Source of the DNA: a bacterium | GTDB lineage: Bacteria > Pseudomonadota > Alphaproteobacteria > Rs-D84 > CACZYB01 | Assembly: GCA_014803575.1 (NCBI GenBank) | Contig: JAAVBO010000008.1 | Location: 98,985 to 137,941, forward strand | Length of the DNA stretch: 38,957 bases | Direction of reading: 5' to 3' | Shown: piece after piece, positions 1 through 8,593 of the stretch | Numbering within the stretch: position 1 is the stretch's first letter | Layout of the letters: every line of letters starts with the position of its first letter | Position numbers and translations under genes: made by a program | The notes under the pieces: generated by a model | What the model was told of the DNA's origin: nothing | Databases searched by the model: none | The model's input: the letters and a program-made list of their open reading frames with translations, nothing else

Positions 1-13
1 GTTCAAAAATTAA

Positions 14-46
14 AAGGTGTCAGTTTCCTATTGACACCTTTTTTTT
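14..46 (+). terminator. Rho-independent terminator (of an upstream gene outside the window)
   Basis: AAGGTGTCA-gtttcctat-TGACACCTT followed by a T-run. Confidence 0.85.
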
Positions 47-110
47 ATTGCAATTTTTCTTTTCTGTATATAATATGAAAACAGACATTAAAATAAAAAG
101 GAGAATAATT

Positions 111-431
111 ATGTTATTACTAAAACAAGAAGATATTCAAAAGATGGCTTATCAAACTCATGACGACGCTGTGACATATTCTTATGGTGATGAAGAAAAA
201 TTACGTAAAAGATTCAACAGAAAGATTATAATGAACTATATACTTTCTGCTTTATTAGGAGCAGTTATTACTACCCAAGCTTTCTTAGCAACAAAAAATC
301 CTGAAATTATAAAAAAGCTTTTATTGGCAGATGTACTTTCTATCTTTGCTGTAAGCGTTGCATCTGTTTCATCTTCTATTATAAAATTAATAAAAGCAGA
401 AAAAGAACTAAAAAAAGATGTCTATTACTAA
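111..431 (+). CDS. Small membrane-associated hypothetical protein (start revised to ATG at 111, after AGGAG)
   Basis: ORF 48-431; ATG at 111 has SD 'aaggagaataatt'; hydrophobic segments; 3' end duplicated at 763-939. Confidence 0.65.
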   Translation: MLLLKQEDIQKMAYQTHDDAVTYSYGDEEKLRKRFNRKIIMNYILSALLGAVITTQAFLATKNPEIIKKLLLADVLSIFAVSVASVSSSIIKLIKAEKELKKDVYY

Positions 432-445
432 GACATCTTTTTTAT
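414..445 (+). terminator. Terminator overlapping the 3' end of the preceding ORF
   Basis: AAAGATGTCT-attacta-AGACATCTTTTTT. Confidence 0.75.
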
Positions 446-459
446 TAAATTATAAAATA

Positions 460-672
460 TTATTTATGTTTTTTATAAGCAATTGTGTAAAATAGTGCTA
501 TAAGCCAAGTAATTCCAGCAAGAAACCCAAACCAAGTTAAAATTTTGATAAGGATTAAATCATTTCCTTTTATTTTCTTTGATTCTGCCAATCTTATAGG
601 ATATAAAAGCACATACCACACAAACAAAAATGCTATAAAAACACCGACTAAAAAAATAACAGCTTCTTTCAT
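460..672 (-). CDS. Small two-TM hypothetical membrane protein
   Basis: 70 aa ORF with two hydrophobic segments; 'aaaggaggtaatt' SD before ATG. Confidence 0.65.
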   Translation of the reverse strand: MKEAVIFLVGVFIAFLFVWYVLLYPIRLAESKKIKGNDLILIKILTWFGFLAGITWLIALFYTIAYKKHK

Positions 673-735
673 AATTACCTCCTTTTATATTAGATAATAA
701 ATTCTATTATATATAAAAAGAGGAAATAATTCAAC

Positions 736-761
736 TAATAAATATTATCTTTCTTAACATT
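736..761 (+). repeat. 26-bp direct repeat copy 1 (taataaatattatctttcttaacatt)
   Basis: Exact match to 2291-2316. Confidence 0.85.
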
Positions 762-762
762 T

Positions 763-939
763 TTATTAGGAGCAGTTATTACTACCCAAGCTTTCTTAGC
801 AACAAAAAATCCTGAAATTATAAAAAAGCTTTTATTGGCAGATGTACTTGCTATCTTTGCTGTAAGCGTTGCATCCGTTTCATCTTCTATTATAAAATTA
901 ATAAAAGCAGAAAAAGAACAAAAAGATGTATATTATTAA
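763..939 (+). pseudogene. 5'-truncated duplicate of the 111-431 gene
   Basis: Near-identical to ~251-431 (few substitutions, small indel near 3' end); no start codon. Confidence 0.85.
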
Positions 940-969
940 ATAGTTTTTACATTTACTTAAACAAACAAC

Positions 970-997
970 TTGACGTTTTGTTTTTTTTGTTTAGAAT
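970..997 (+). promoter_or_regulatory. Sigma70-like promoter with poly-T spacer, upstream of ORF 1056
   Basis: TTGACG-16 bp (TTTTGT8GTT)-TAGAAT. Confidence 0.6.
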
Positions 998-1055
998 ATT
1001 ATTTAAAGATTCGAAAGAATTATAATATTAACATATTAACTATAAGGAAACAAAA

Positions 1056-1256
1056 ATGAAAATAATAAAAACAGAAATAGTTCAAACTTTTGAAGATGGT
1101 TCAAAATCTACTACACTTTTAACAGAAAAAGCAAGACAAGATACTTATGAAGTACAAAAACATAGACAGTTTGAACATAATCTTCTTATTTTTGAAGATG
1201 GTGCACGTATTGTATACAAACCAAGTTGGCTTTTTATGAAAGTGAAAGAAAGATAA
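1056..1256 (+). CDS. Hypothetical protein, 66 aa
   Basis: ORF with SD 'aaggaaac', preceding promoter and following terminator. Confidence 0.65.
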   Translation: MKIIKTEIVQTFEDGSKSTTLLTEKARQDTYEVQKHRQFEHNLLIFEDGARIVYKPSWLFMKVKER

Positions 1257-1280
1257 TTTATTTCTTTGAAATTAAAAGAA

Positions 1281-1309
1281 AAGGGCATTTTATAATGCCT
1301 CTTTTTTTA
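1281..1309 (+). terminator. Rho-independent terminator
   Basis: AGGGCATT-ttat-AATGCCTCT followed by T7. Confidence 0.75.
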
Positions 1310-1407
1310 TCTGAAGAAAACTAATTAATATTAATAAATTACTTTACAAAATAATAAAATAGATTATATTATTTTCTAGGATTTTATATTTTGGAAAGGA
1401 TTATATT

Positions 1408-2248
1408 ATGAACAAATCTTTTATATTATTTTGCCTGGGGGGGGGTATTTTGTCTAAATAATTTATCTTATTCTTCAGAATTATATCAATGCACACCTTG
1501 TCCAGATGGATTTCTTTGTGAAAATAGTGAAAAAAAAGATTGCCCAGATGGTTATTTTTGCCAAAGTGGTTTAAAATTTATTTGCGATGATTATTTTTAC
1601 TGTGATAATAAAAGTGCAACAAAATGTGAAAAAGATTATGTATGTCCGTCTGGGACTATGAATAAAATTCCATTATCACAATGTCAGAAAACTCTTGTAA
1701 AAAGTTTTACAACTTCCGGTTTATATAATGATTATAAACTTCCGGTTGGAATCTTTTTAATTGAAGTTGCCAGTGCTGGTGGTGGTGGAGGTGGTTCCTA
1801 TGGTGGATACTCATCTCCGAAAAAATACTATACAAGAGGTGGTAATGGAGGTAATGGTGAATTAAAAACTGATATAATATATAATAAAGAGGAAATTTCT
1901 ACCATTGCAGTTTTAGGTGCGGCAGGTGCAGCAGGTGGGGACAGATCAGATGGGAAAAATGCTGATGATTCATATTTCGCCATAAGAGGTATAAAGACTG
2001 TTTCCGAATATGTTGATAATACCGGTAAAACACATTATGTTGAACAGAATGGTTTTGAACTTAAAGCAGAAGGAGGAAAAGCCGGAGGAGGCGGATCTAA
2101 ACACGATGGTGGTAAAGATGCAACAAATACAGGAAATGGTCAAGGTGGAGCTGGCGGTGCCGGTGGAAAAAAGGACAGTTATCCTCGTTCACACCCTGGA
2201 AACAAAGGAAGTGATGGTTGGATAAAGATATATAAGATTTCTTGTTAA
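1408..2248 (+). pseudogene. Putative phase-variable secreted protein (signal peptide, Cys-rich region, Gly-rich C-terminal domain); out of frame at G9 as sequenced
   Basis: ATG1408 with 'aaagga' SD reads MNKSFILFCLGGGILSK*; removing one G from G9 (1437-1445) fuses it to an open frame through 2248: MNKSFILFCLGGVFCLNNLSYSSELYQCTPCPDGFLCENSEKKDCPDGYFCQSG...CPSGTMNKIPLSQC... Confidence 0.8.
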
Positions 2249-2276
2249 AAAAATCCCCTGTTGTGGGGGATTTTTA
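2247..2276 (+). terminator. Rho-independent terminator
   Basis: AAAAAATCCCC-tgttgt-GGGGGATTTTT. Confidence 0.9.
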
Positions 2277-2290
2277 AATAATTTTTACAA

Positions 2291-2316
2291 TAATAAATAT
2301 TATCTTTCTTAACATT
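2291..2316 (+). repeat. 26-bp direct repeat copy 2
   Basis: Exact match to 736-761; lies just upstream of a TTGACA promoter. Confidence 0.85.
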
Positions 2317-2376
2317 AAACTTGACAATAAAAATTTTTGTTTATATAGTAAATAAAAAAAATAAAGGGAATTTATT

Positions 2377-2832
2377 ATGCAAGAAGTAAATAAAGATATT
2401 GTAATGTCTGATTCATTCCAAGCAATGGCCGAGTTGCAAGATTATATAAATTATATTTTGGAAAACAGTGAATTTAATAAAAATGCTTTATTACTTGATG
2501 CATATAATCTTTTAGCTTACAAAGAAGTTATTAAAAATAACTCCCTATATGGATTATATTTAGCTAACAAAGGACTTGAAACCTTGATAATTGGAGGTAT
2601 TGATTATGTCGGCACATTACAATACAAAGATGCTTTATTTTGGGATAAAAATTTAAAAAAGGAGCAACATATAATTAAGGAAGAAGCAAAAGAGGAAGAA
2701 AATACAAATAATCCATTCTTAGACTATGTTATTGCTCTTGCAAAAAATTTAAAGGATGATGAATATGGTATTATAAAAAAAAGTAAAGATATCTGGAAAA
2801 TAATGCCATTTGATAATAGCAATGAACGTTAA
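2377..2832 (+). CDS. Hypothetical acidic protein, 151 aa
   Basis: ORF; SD 'aaaggga'; upstream TTGACA-17-TATAGT. Confidence 0.7.
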   Translation: MQEVNKDIVMSDSFQAMAELQDYINYILENSEFNKNALLLDAYNLLAYKEVIKNNSLYGLYLANKGLETLIIGGIDYVGTLQYKDALFWDKNLKKEQHIIKEEAKEEENTNNPFLDYVIALAKNLKDDEYGIIKKSKDIWKIMPFDNSNER

Positions 2833-4112
2833 ACAAGTTTTGCTATTACATTTAAATCTTTATCAACCTTTATTATCTTTGCTTTTACAATAGTGTTTGA
2901 TGATATAGGTTTGCCAAGAATTTTCACAAATATATAATTTTCTGTGTAACCGTTATTATTATTTTCCACCAAGATATTTTGAATTTTTCCTTTTTGCTTT
3001 TTAATAAATTTATATTTTAATTTTTTGCCAAGTTCTCGAAGTTTTAAAGAACGTTCCTTTTTAATACTCTCCGGTATTTGATTTTTCATAGAGGCAGCCT
3101 TTGTCCCCTCTCTTACAGAATAAGGGAAAACGTGAAGATGTGTAATTTTGCATTTCTTCACTAGGTTATAAGTATTTTTAAATTCCTTTTCGCTTTCATC
3201 CGGAAAACCGACAATAATATCTGCGCCTATTGCTGTATTTTTATTTGCTTTTCTGATTTTTTTACATAATGTTATAATATCATTTCTGTTATGCCTACGT
3301 CTCATATCTGATAAAACTTTGTCATCGCCTGCCTGTATTGATAAATGGAAATGTGGCATAAGGCGACTGTCAAGTTTCATCAATCCAAAAATTTGGTCAT
3401 AGCTTTTTGCTGGATCAAGTGATGAAAGTCTTAATCTCTGAAGAGTAGGGAAGTTATCAAGAATCTTTTTTACTATATTAAATAAAGATTGATTTTTTGT
3501 TTCACTTCCATACGCAGAAATATCAACACCTGTAAGTATGATTTCTTTATATCCTTTTTTTATAAAATTTTTACATTGATTTAAAATACTTGTTTCGGAA
3601 AAACTTTGATTTTTACCTCTTGTAAATGGAACAATACAATAAGAACAACGATTATTACAACCTTGTTGTATTTGAACGAAGGCCTTTGTTTTTCCATCAA
3701 ATGTGAAAAGTTCATCTTTTGTCTTTATCTCTATTTGCTCCGGTGGATTTTTTAAAACATCACCCACGAACACAAAAGGTGCTTTATCAGGATTTTCGGA
3801 GATTTCATCATAATATTTTTGAACTAATTTTTCTTTATTTCCAAGCACGGCCAATACATTATTTTGATTTTTATAATAATCGGCGGAATTTTGTGCAGAA
3901 CAACCTGTAATAATAATTGGGGTTGAAGGATTTTCTTTCAAAATCTTTCTAAATTGTTGTTTTGCTTGTCTTTCAGCCTCTGCAGTTATTGCACAGGTAT
4001 GTAAAACTATCACATTGAAAATATTTGCTTTGGACAATCTTTTTTTGATAATTTCACTTTCAAAAATATTTAATCTGCATCCAAAAGTAATAACTTTTAT
4101 TTGATTTTTCAT
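2829..4112 (-). CDS. mtaB: tRNA (N6-threonylcarbamoyladenosine(37)-C2)-methylthiotransferase MtaB
   Basis: MTTase/radical SAM family: TFGCRLN, HTCAITAEAERQAKQ, CNNRCSYCIVPFTRG. Confidence 0.93.
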   Translation of the reverse strand: MKNQIKVITFGCRLNIFESEIIKKRLSKANIFNVIVLHTCAITAEAERQAKQQFRKILKENPSTPIIITGCSAQNSADYYKNQNNVLAVLGNKEKLVQKYYDEISENPDKAPFVFVGDVLKNPPEQIEIKTKDELFTFDGKTKAFVQIQQGCNNRCSYCIVPFTRGKNQSFSETSILNQCKNFIKKGYKEIILTGVDISAYGSETKNQSLFNIVKKILDNFPTLQRLRLSSLDPAKSYDQIFGLMKLDSRLMPHFHLSIQAGDDKVLSDMRRRHNRNDIITLCKKIRKANKNTAIGADIIVGFPDESEKEFKNTYNLVKKCKITHLHVFPYSVREGTKAASMKNQIPESIKKERSLKLRELGKKLKYKFIKKQKGKIQNILVENNNNGYTENYIFVKILGKPISSNTIVKAKIIKVDKDLNVIAKLV

Positions 4113-4140
4113 TTTATACCTTAAAAAATTAAAAAAATAC

Positions 4141-4169
4141 TTGATAAGATTATATATTTAGTGTATAAA
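4141..4169 (+). promoter_or_regulatory. Sigma70-like promoter of rpoZ
   Basis: TTGATA-17 bp-TATAAA. Confidence 0.6.
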
Positions 4170-4201
4170 ATATCAATAGTTTTATTTAATAGGAGTAAAA
4201 A

Positions 4202-4564
4202 ATGGCAAGAATTACAGTTGAAGACTGCATCACAAAAGTTCACGACAGATTTGAATTGGTTGTTTTATCAGCAGAAAGGGCAAACGAACTTCAAAATGGA
4301 ACACCGGCATTTGTTGATAAAGATTACGATAAAAACACTGTTATTGCATTAAGAGAAATTGCAGATGATAAATTAAATATTGAAAATCTTCGTGATAATC
4401 TTGTTTTGGGATACAGACATACTATTCAACAGAAAAACACAAATGAAGAAAATACAGATTTAGAGTTTATTGAAAACGAAATTATGAATGATATTGTTCT
4501 TGATGATGAAAATGCAAGTACTTTAAATAATGTTTCCGAAGAAGAATTAAAGACAATAGAATAA
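4202..4564 (+). CDS. rpoZ: DNA-directed RNA polymerase omega subunit
   Basis: MARITVEDCITKVHDRFELVVLSAERANEL is the typical alphaproteobacterial omega N-terminus. Confidence 0.93.
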   Translation: MARITVEDCITKVHDRFELVVLSAERANELQNGTPAFVDKDYDKNTVIALREIADDKLNIENLRDNLVLGYRHTIQQKNTNEENTDLEFIENEIMNDIVLDDENASTLNNVSEEELKTIE

Positions 4565-4609
4565 TATTTTATAGTTAGGAATTTAAACTATATAAATAAG
4601 AGTGAAAAT

Positions 4610-5569
4610 ATGAATATTTCTCAATTAAAGGAACGATTATATACACATTTAAAAAATTCAAATTCCAATAAAATAAAACCATCTGTATCAGATATAGACA
4701 ATATTTTAAATAAAGATTTACTGACATTTCAAGATATTATTAATACACCTATAAATCTTGGAATAGACACTGAAAATATAACAACAAATTATAATGATAT
4801 AGATGTTAATACTAACTCTCAATTATTTAACGAAAAACTTGTAAATATTGAACCAGAATTAAATGAGTTTAAATCTTTCAATCGTTCTTTATTACCGTCT
4901 TCTGAAACCAGAACAAAAAATTTATGGGCAAGAGAAAGTGTTGCAAGAAAACTTGTCCTTGCAAATGAAATTTTAAAACTTTATACAAAAGATAACACAG
5001 AAGAATTTGGCGGACAATTACAATTATATTTAAAAGATATTTACAAACCTATTGAAGCACAAATATCCCTTTGGAATAACATACTTAATCGTGAAATTAA
5101 AAATGCAAACGGTAATAAAGAAGAGGGGTATCGCATTGCAAAAATTCTTTGTAGCGAACCAACAAATTTTAATCCAAACAATCCTAAAACAGCTCCTATT
5201 CATACAACAGGTGGAGCTGTTGATACTTTCCTTTATTCTGATAAAGGAAGTCAATATGCCATAATTACAATAACAGATTATACAGATGAAAATGATATAA
5301 ACAAAGTCGTAGATCACTATAATACCGATTATTTTGAAAAAAAATTAAAAAATAATAAAAATTTAACTGATGAAGAAGCTCTATGTCTTAGAAACAGAAG
5401 AATTTTATTTTACATAATGTCTATTGTCGGTTTTGAAAATTATATAAAAGAACCATGGCATTTTGATTACAAGGATCAAATGTATGCAATGATGAAAAAT
5501 AAACGATACAATATGAATATAATTGCAGAATACGGATATGCAAAACACCCTGAAAATAATGGGAGATAA
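4610..5569 (+). CDS. Hypothetical protein, 319 aa
   Basis: Long ORF, AT-rich codon use matching neighbours; no recognised domain. Confidence 0.75.
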   Translation: MNISQLKERLYTHLKNSNSNKIKPSVSDIDNILNKDLLTFQDIINTPINLGIDTENITTNYNDIDVNTNSQLFNEKLVNIEPELNEFKSFNRSLLPSSETRTKNLWARESVARKLVLANEILKLYTKDNTEEFGGQLQLYLKDIYKPIEAQISLWNNILNREIKNANGNKEEGYRIAKILCSEPTNFNPNNPKTAPIHTTGGAVDTFLYSDKGSQYAIITITDYTDENDINKVVDHYNTDYFEKKLKNNKNLTDEEALCLRNRRILFYIMSIVGFENYIKEPWHFDYKDQMYAMMKNKRYNMNIIAEYGYAKHPENNGR

Positions 5570-5572
5570 GTA

Positions 5573-6157
5573 ATGAATAAAGTTAATTTTCCAAAAGTTT
5601 TAATAGGTGAAAGAATTACTTTAAATGCCTATGCAAACGGAGATATAAAAGAACAATCAGAAAAAATGTTTGATATTATAAATCGCAACCGAGATTTCTT
5701 TATTCCTTGGCACAAAGATACTACTGGCAATATAAAATATCAAAATCCAGAAATGTGTGCAGATTATATAACAAGAATTGTTAATGCTTTTAATAATCAA
5801 ACACAAGCAGGTTATGGCATTTATTTCAAAGAAACAAATCAATATATAGGCCATATTATGGCAATTGAAATTGATTATCAAAATAATTCTGTGGAATTTG
5901 GTCGTTTTATAGATAAGAATTTTGCTAAAAATGGGTATATGAAAGAAGCTAATTTATTACTTGAAGATTTCTTTATAAAACAAGGCGCTCATCATTTTAC
6001 ATTAAAATGTGCAGGCGATAACGAGAATGCAAAAAAATCTCATGAAAAATTAAATTATAATTTAGAGGGGATTCAAAAAGAAAATCGTTTATATATCGGT
6101 GATACAAAATATCGTGATACATATATCTATGGAAAAATAATAAATAATCAAAAATAA
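5573..6157 (+). CDS. GNAT-family N-acetyltransferase (RimJ/RimL-like)
   Basis: N-terminal ERITL and 'IDKNFAKNGYMKEANLLLEDFFIKQGAHHFTLKCAGDNENAKKSHEKLNYNLEG'. Confidence 0.85.
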   Translation: MNKVNFPKVLIGERITLNAYANGDIKEQSEKMFDIINRNRDFFIPWHKDTTGNIKYQNPEMCADYITRIVNAFNNQTQAGYGIYFKETNQYIGHIMAIEIDYQNNSVEFGRFIDKNFAKNGYMKEANLLLEDFFIKQGAHHFTLKCAGDNENAKKSHEKLNYNLEGIQKENRLYIGDTKYRDTYIYGKIINNQK

Positions 6158-6236
6158 AAATCTGGGGGAATACCTATATTTTATGAAATAAGTTTGTCGC
6201 ATAATATATATTATGTTAATAAGATATATTATTTAT

Positions 6237-6265
6237 TTGACAATTCTTTTTTTTTGTTATATTTA
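6237..6265 (+). promoter_or_regulatory. Promoter with T9 tract in the spacer
   Basis: TTGACA followed by ATTC-T9-GTTATATTTA. Confidence 0.5.
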
Positions 6266-6295
6266 TCTTGTAATAACCAAATAAAAGGAAATATT

Positions 6296-6688
6296 ATGAA
6301 AAAAGTAAATATAGAAGCTTTAAAAGCAAAAAATGATTATTTATCATTTTGTCTTAAAAATATAAGATTACAACTCAAAGCTGACAAGAAAATATTAGCA
6401 GAAAGTCAGGAAAAATATGACGATTTATATGAAACTTATGGTGAAGAATTATCTGCTCCTGAACTATCAACACGATTTGTTGAAAGACTTTCTTTAAAAA
6501 AAGATAAAAAATATATAAATTTTGCAAACTCACTTGTGAAAAAACACTATCCAGCATATAAAATTGATGAAATAGTAAGTAATTTAATGCTTTATCCAGA
6601 TTTTATAGAAAGATTAGAAAATCAAAAAAAGAAAATTGGAAAGAAATATTATAAAAATTTGGTAAAGATTAACAAATATTCACGATAA
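6296..6688 (+). CDS. Hypothetical coiled-coil protein (start revised to ATG 6296)
   Basis: SD 'aaaaggaaatatt' before ATG 6296; MKKVNIEALKAKNDYLSF... Confidence 0.65.
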   Translation: MKKVNIEALKAKNDYLSFCLKNIRLQLKADKKILAESQEKYDDLYETYGEELSAPELSTRFVERLSLKKDKKYINFANSLVKKHYPAYKIDEIVSNLMLYPDFIERLENQKKKIGKKYYKNLVKINKYSR

Positions 6689-6708
6689 AACCAAAAAAAG
6701 GAATTATT

Positions 6709-7047
6709 ATGAAAAACGTAAACAAAGAAAAATTAATTAAAAAAATTAATAAAATTCAACAATTAGAAAAAAAACTTGAAGATGCAAAATATAATCTTCA
6801 CAATATGTATAACGAAATAGATCGCGAAAGCCAAAGATTAGAAGATAACCGAACAAAATATAATGAATTGATTAATACTTCTATTGAAAAGGTTAAAGAC
6901 TATTCTCAATCTCAACTTGATGAAATGATAGAAGTTTTAAAATTTTCTCCTAAAAAAATAGTAAAATTAAAAAACAAAATATCAAAAGGTTACAGACAAT
7001 ATCAGGCTATTGAAAATAAATTATATAAACTATATAACGTAAGATAA
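6709..7047 (+). CDS. Hypothetical coiled-coil protein, 112 aa
   Basis: ORF; SD 'aaaaggaattatt'; Lys/Glu-rich heptads. Confidence 0.65.
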   Translation: MKNVNKEKLIKKINKIQQLEKKLEDAKYNLHNMYNEIDRESQRLEDNRTKYNELINTSIEKVKDYSQSQLDEMIEVLKFSPKKIVKLKNKISKGYRQYQAIENKLYKLYNVR

Positions 7048-7065
7048 TAAAAGAAAGGAACCTTT

Positions 7066-7272
7066 ATGAAAATAGATACTGCAAAAGTTGAATATGAAAA
7101 ATAAAGATGGTTATCAGGATACTATTTTGACGGTCGAAACGAAGGAGAACCACCTTATGTTTACAGTCTCCCTAAAAATTGGGATAAGGAAGAACGACTT
7201 GGTTATAAATTGGCACAAAAAGAATTAAAAAAAAGATGGAAAGAACATCTAAAATCATTAAAACAACGTTAA
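7066..7272 (+). pseudogene. Small hypothetical ORF with in-frame TAA at codon 13
   Basis: SD 'aaaggaaccttt' then ATG; MKIDTAKVEYEK*RWLSGYYFDGRNEGEPPYVYSLPKNWDKEERLGYKLAQKELKKRWKEHLKSLKQR*. Confidence 0.65.
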
Positions 7273-7299
7273 AAAAAACTCCCAATTGGGAGTTTTTTT
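7273..7299. terminator. Bidirectional terminator between convergent genes
   Basis: AAAAAAACTCCCAATTGGGAGTTTTTTT. Confidence 0.9.
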
Positions 7300-8502
7300 A
7301 TGGCTCATAATCCCAGAAAGGATAAATAATTGGGTTCACAACATCATACCATTTATAAGTAAATATATTAGGATTTTCAGGAAGTTCTATAAGTCTTGTA
7401 TAATATGTAGGATTTTCACCATACCAAGATGCTGGATACTTATTATAATATTTTACTTGTATAATATCTGTTAAAGGAATAGTTTTTGGATATGTGTCTT
7501 TTCGTGTCACTATTCCTATATAATTTTTAGTAGTTATTTTATTTTTGGTTGAATATGATGATTTACTAAGATCAAATCCTTTAAGAGTTTCATCTATAAA
7601 ATATGCAAATAATAATACAGGTTCCATATATCCGCAATTCTTATTATCCTCAGATTTTGTAATTTTTGTTACTGATTTTATTAATGGTTTAACTATTGGT
7701 TTTATAAATTTATTTGTGACAATATATACTTCACTTTTTTCATCATATTTGTATATATATACATAATCAGTACCTTTTACATCGGCTTGACTTATAATAT
7801 CTTCAAAAGGACAACCTTTTTTGTATTTTCCCCATTTAACACGTTCGGCTTCATCCTTAATTACACCATACTTATCCATTATTTTTGAATCTGTTATATA
7901 AATAGGGTCCCAGTCTTCTGCCTTTGGATATTGAAAAAGTTTTTCATCCCAATTATTGGTCCAACCCTTTATACATTTGTAATCATCCTCTGTTCCTGGG
8001 ACTTTTTCTATACGAAGTCTGGCAAGCCTTGTCGCTTCGTCCTCGTTCCTTGAACCTAATGTGCTATTTTTTAATTTCGTAAGCTCATCATTTACTTTGG
8101 AAAATTTTTCCTTGTAATCAGCAAGCTCATTATTTGCTTTTAAAAATTCATCTTTATAATAAGAAATTTGTTTTTCAAAACTTGAAGTATCACAGTTAGG
8201 ACACACTGGGCAAGTTTTTTCATTATTAGATGATGTATTGTTTGTTACAGGAGTTTTTGTTTGCTTACCTCTTGCTCCTATTCTTTTTGATGAAAGGTTT
8301 GAGCGAGCAGAAGAGACTGCTGCTCTTTTCTGAGATGGAGCAGAGTTTTTTGAGGCAATACCAGCTCTTTTTACATTGGTTCGTTTAGCGGAGTATATAG
8401 GATAATTTATTATAAAGGATAGAGAAAAAAGTAAGATAATCAATGTGTAACATATTGATTTTACAAAACTATTCACCCCCCCATATGGTGTTTTTTTATC
8501 AT
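7298..8502 (-). pseudogene. Putative phase-variable secreted protein with RAG motif, A/R/S-rich region and coiled coil; out of frame at G7 as sequenced
   Basis: SD AAAGGAG + ATG at 8502 reads MIKKHHMGG* with G7 (C7 on + at 8476-8482); G8 gives MIKKHHMGGVNSFVKSICYTLIILLFSLSFIINYPIYSAKRTNVKRAG... continuous to 7298. The ORF track uses a GTG at 8476. Confidence 0.75.
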
Positions 8503-8565
8503 TTTGATACTCCTTTCTTTTATTTAATCTTTTTTATAATACCATTTTTTAGGATTTTATGCAAT

Positions 8566-8592
8566 AAAAAAACTCCCGATTGGGAGTTTTTC
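8566..8592. terminator. Terminator after guaC (symmetric)
   Basis: AAAAAAACTCCCGATTGGGAGTTTTT. Confidence 0.85.
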
Positions 8593-8593
8593 T

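Noticed and set aside
1437-1445. Treating the G9 frameshift purely as a sequencing error
   Set aside because: Cannot be excluded, but a second gene of similar type has a G tract one base from the same in-frame length, and a third tract sits at a family promoter, so biological variation is at least as plausible. Raw reads are required.
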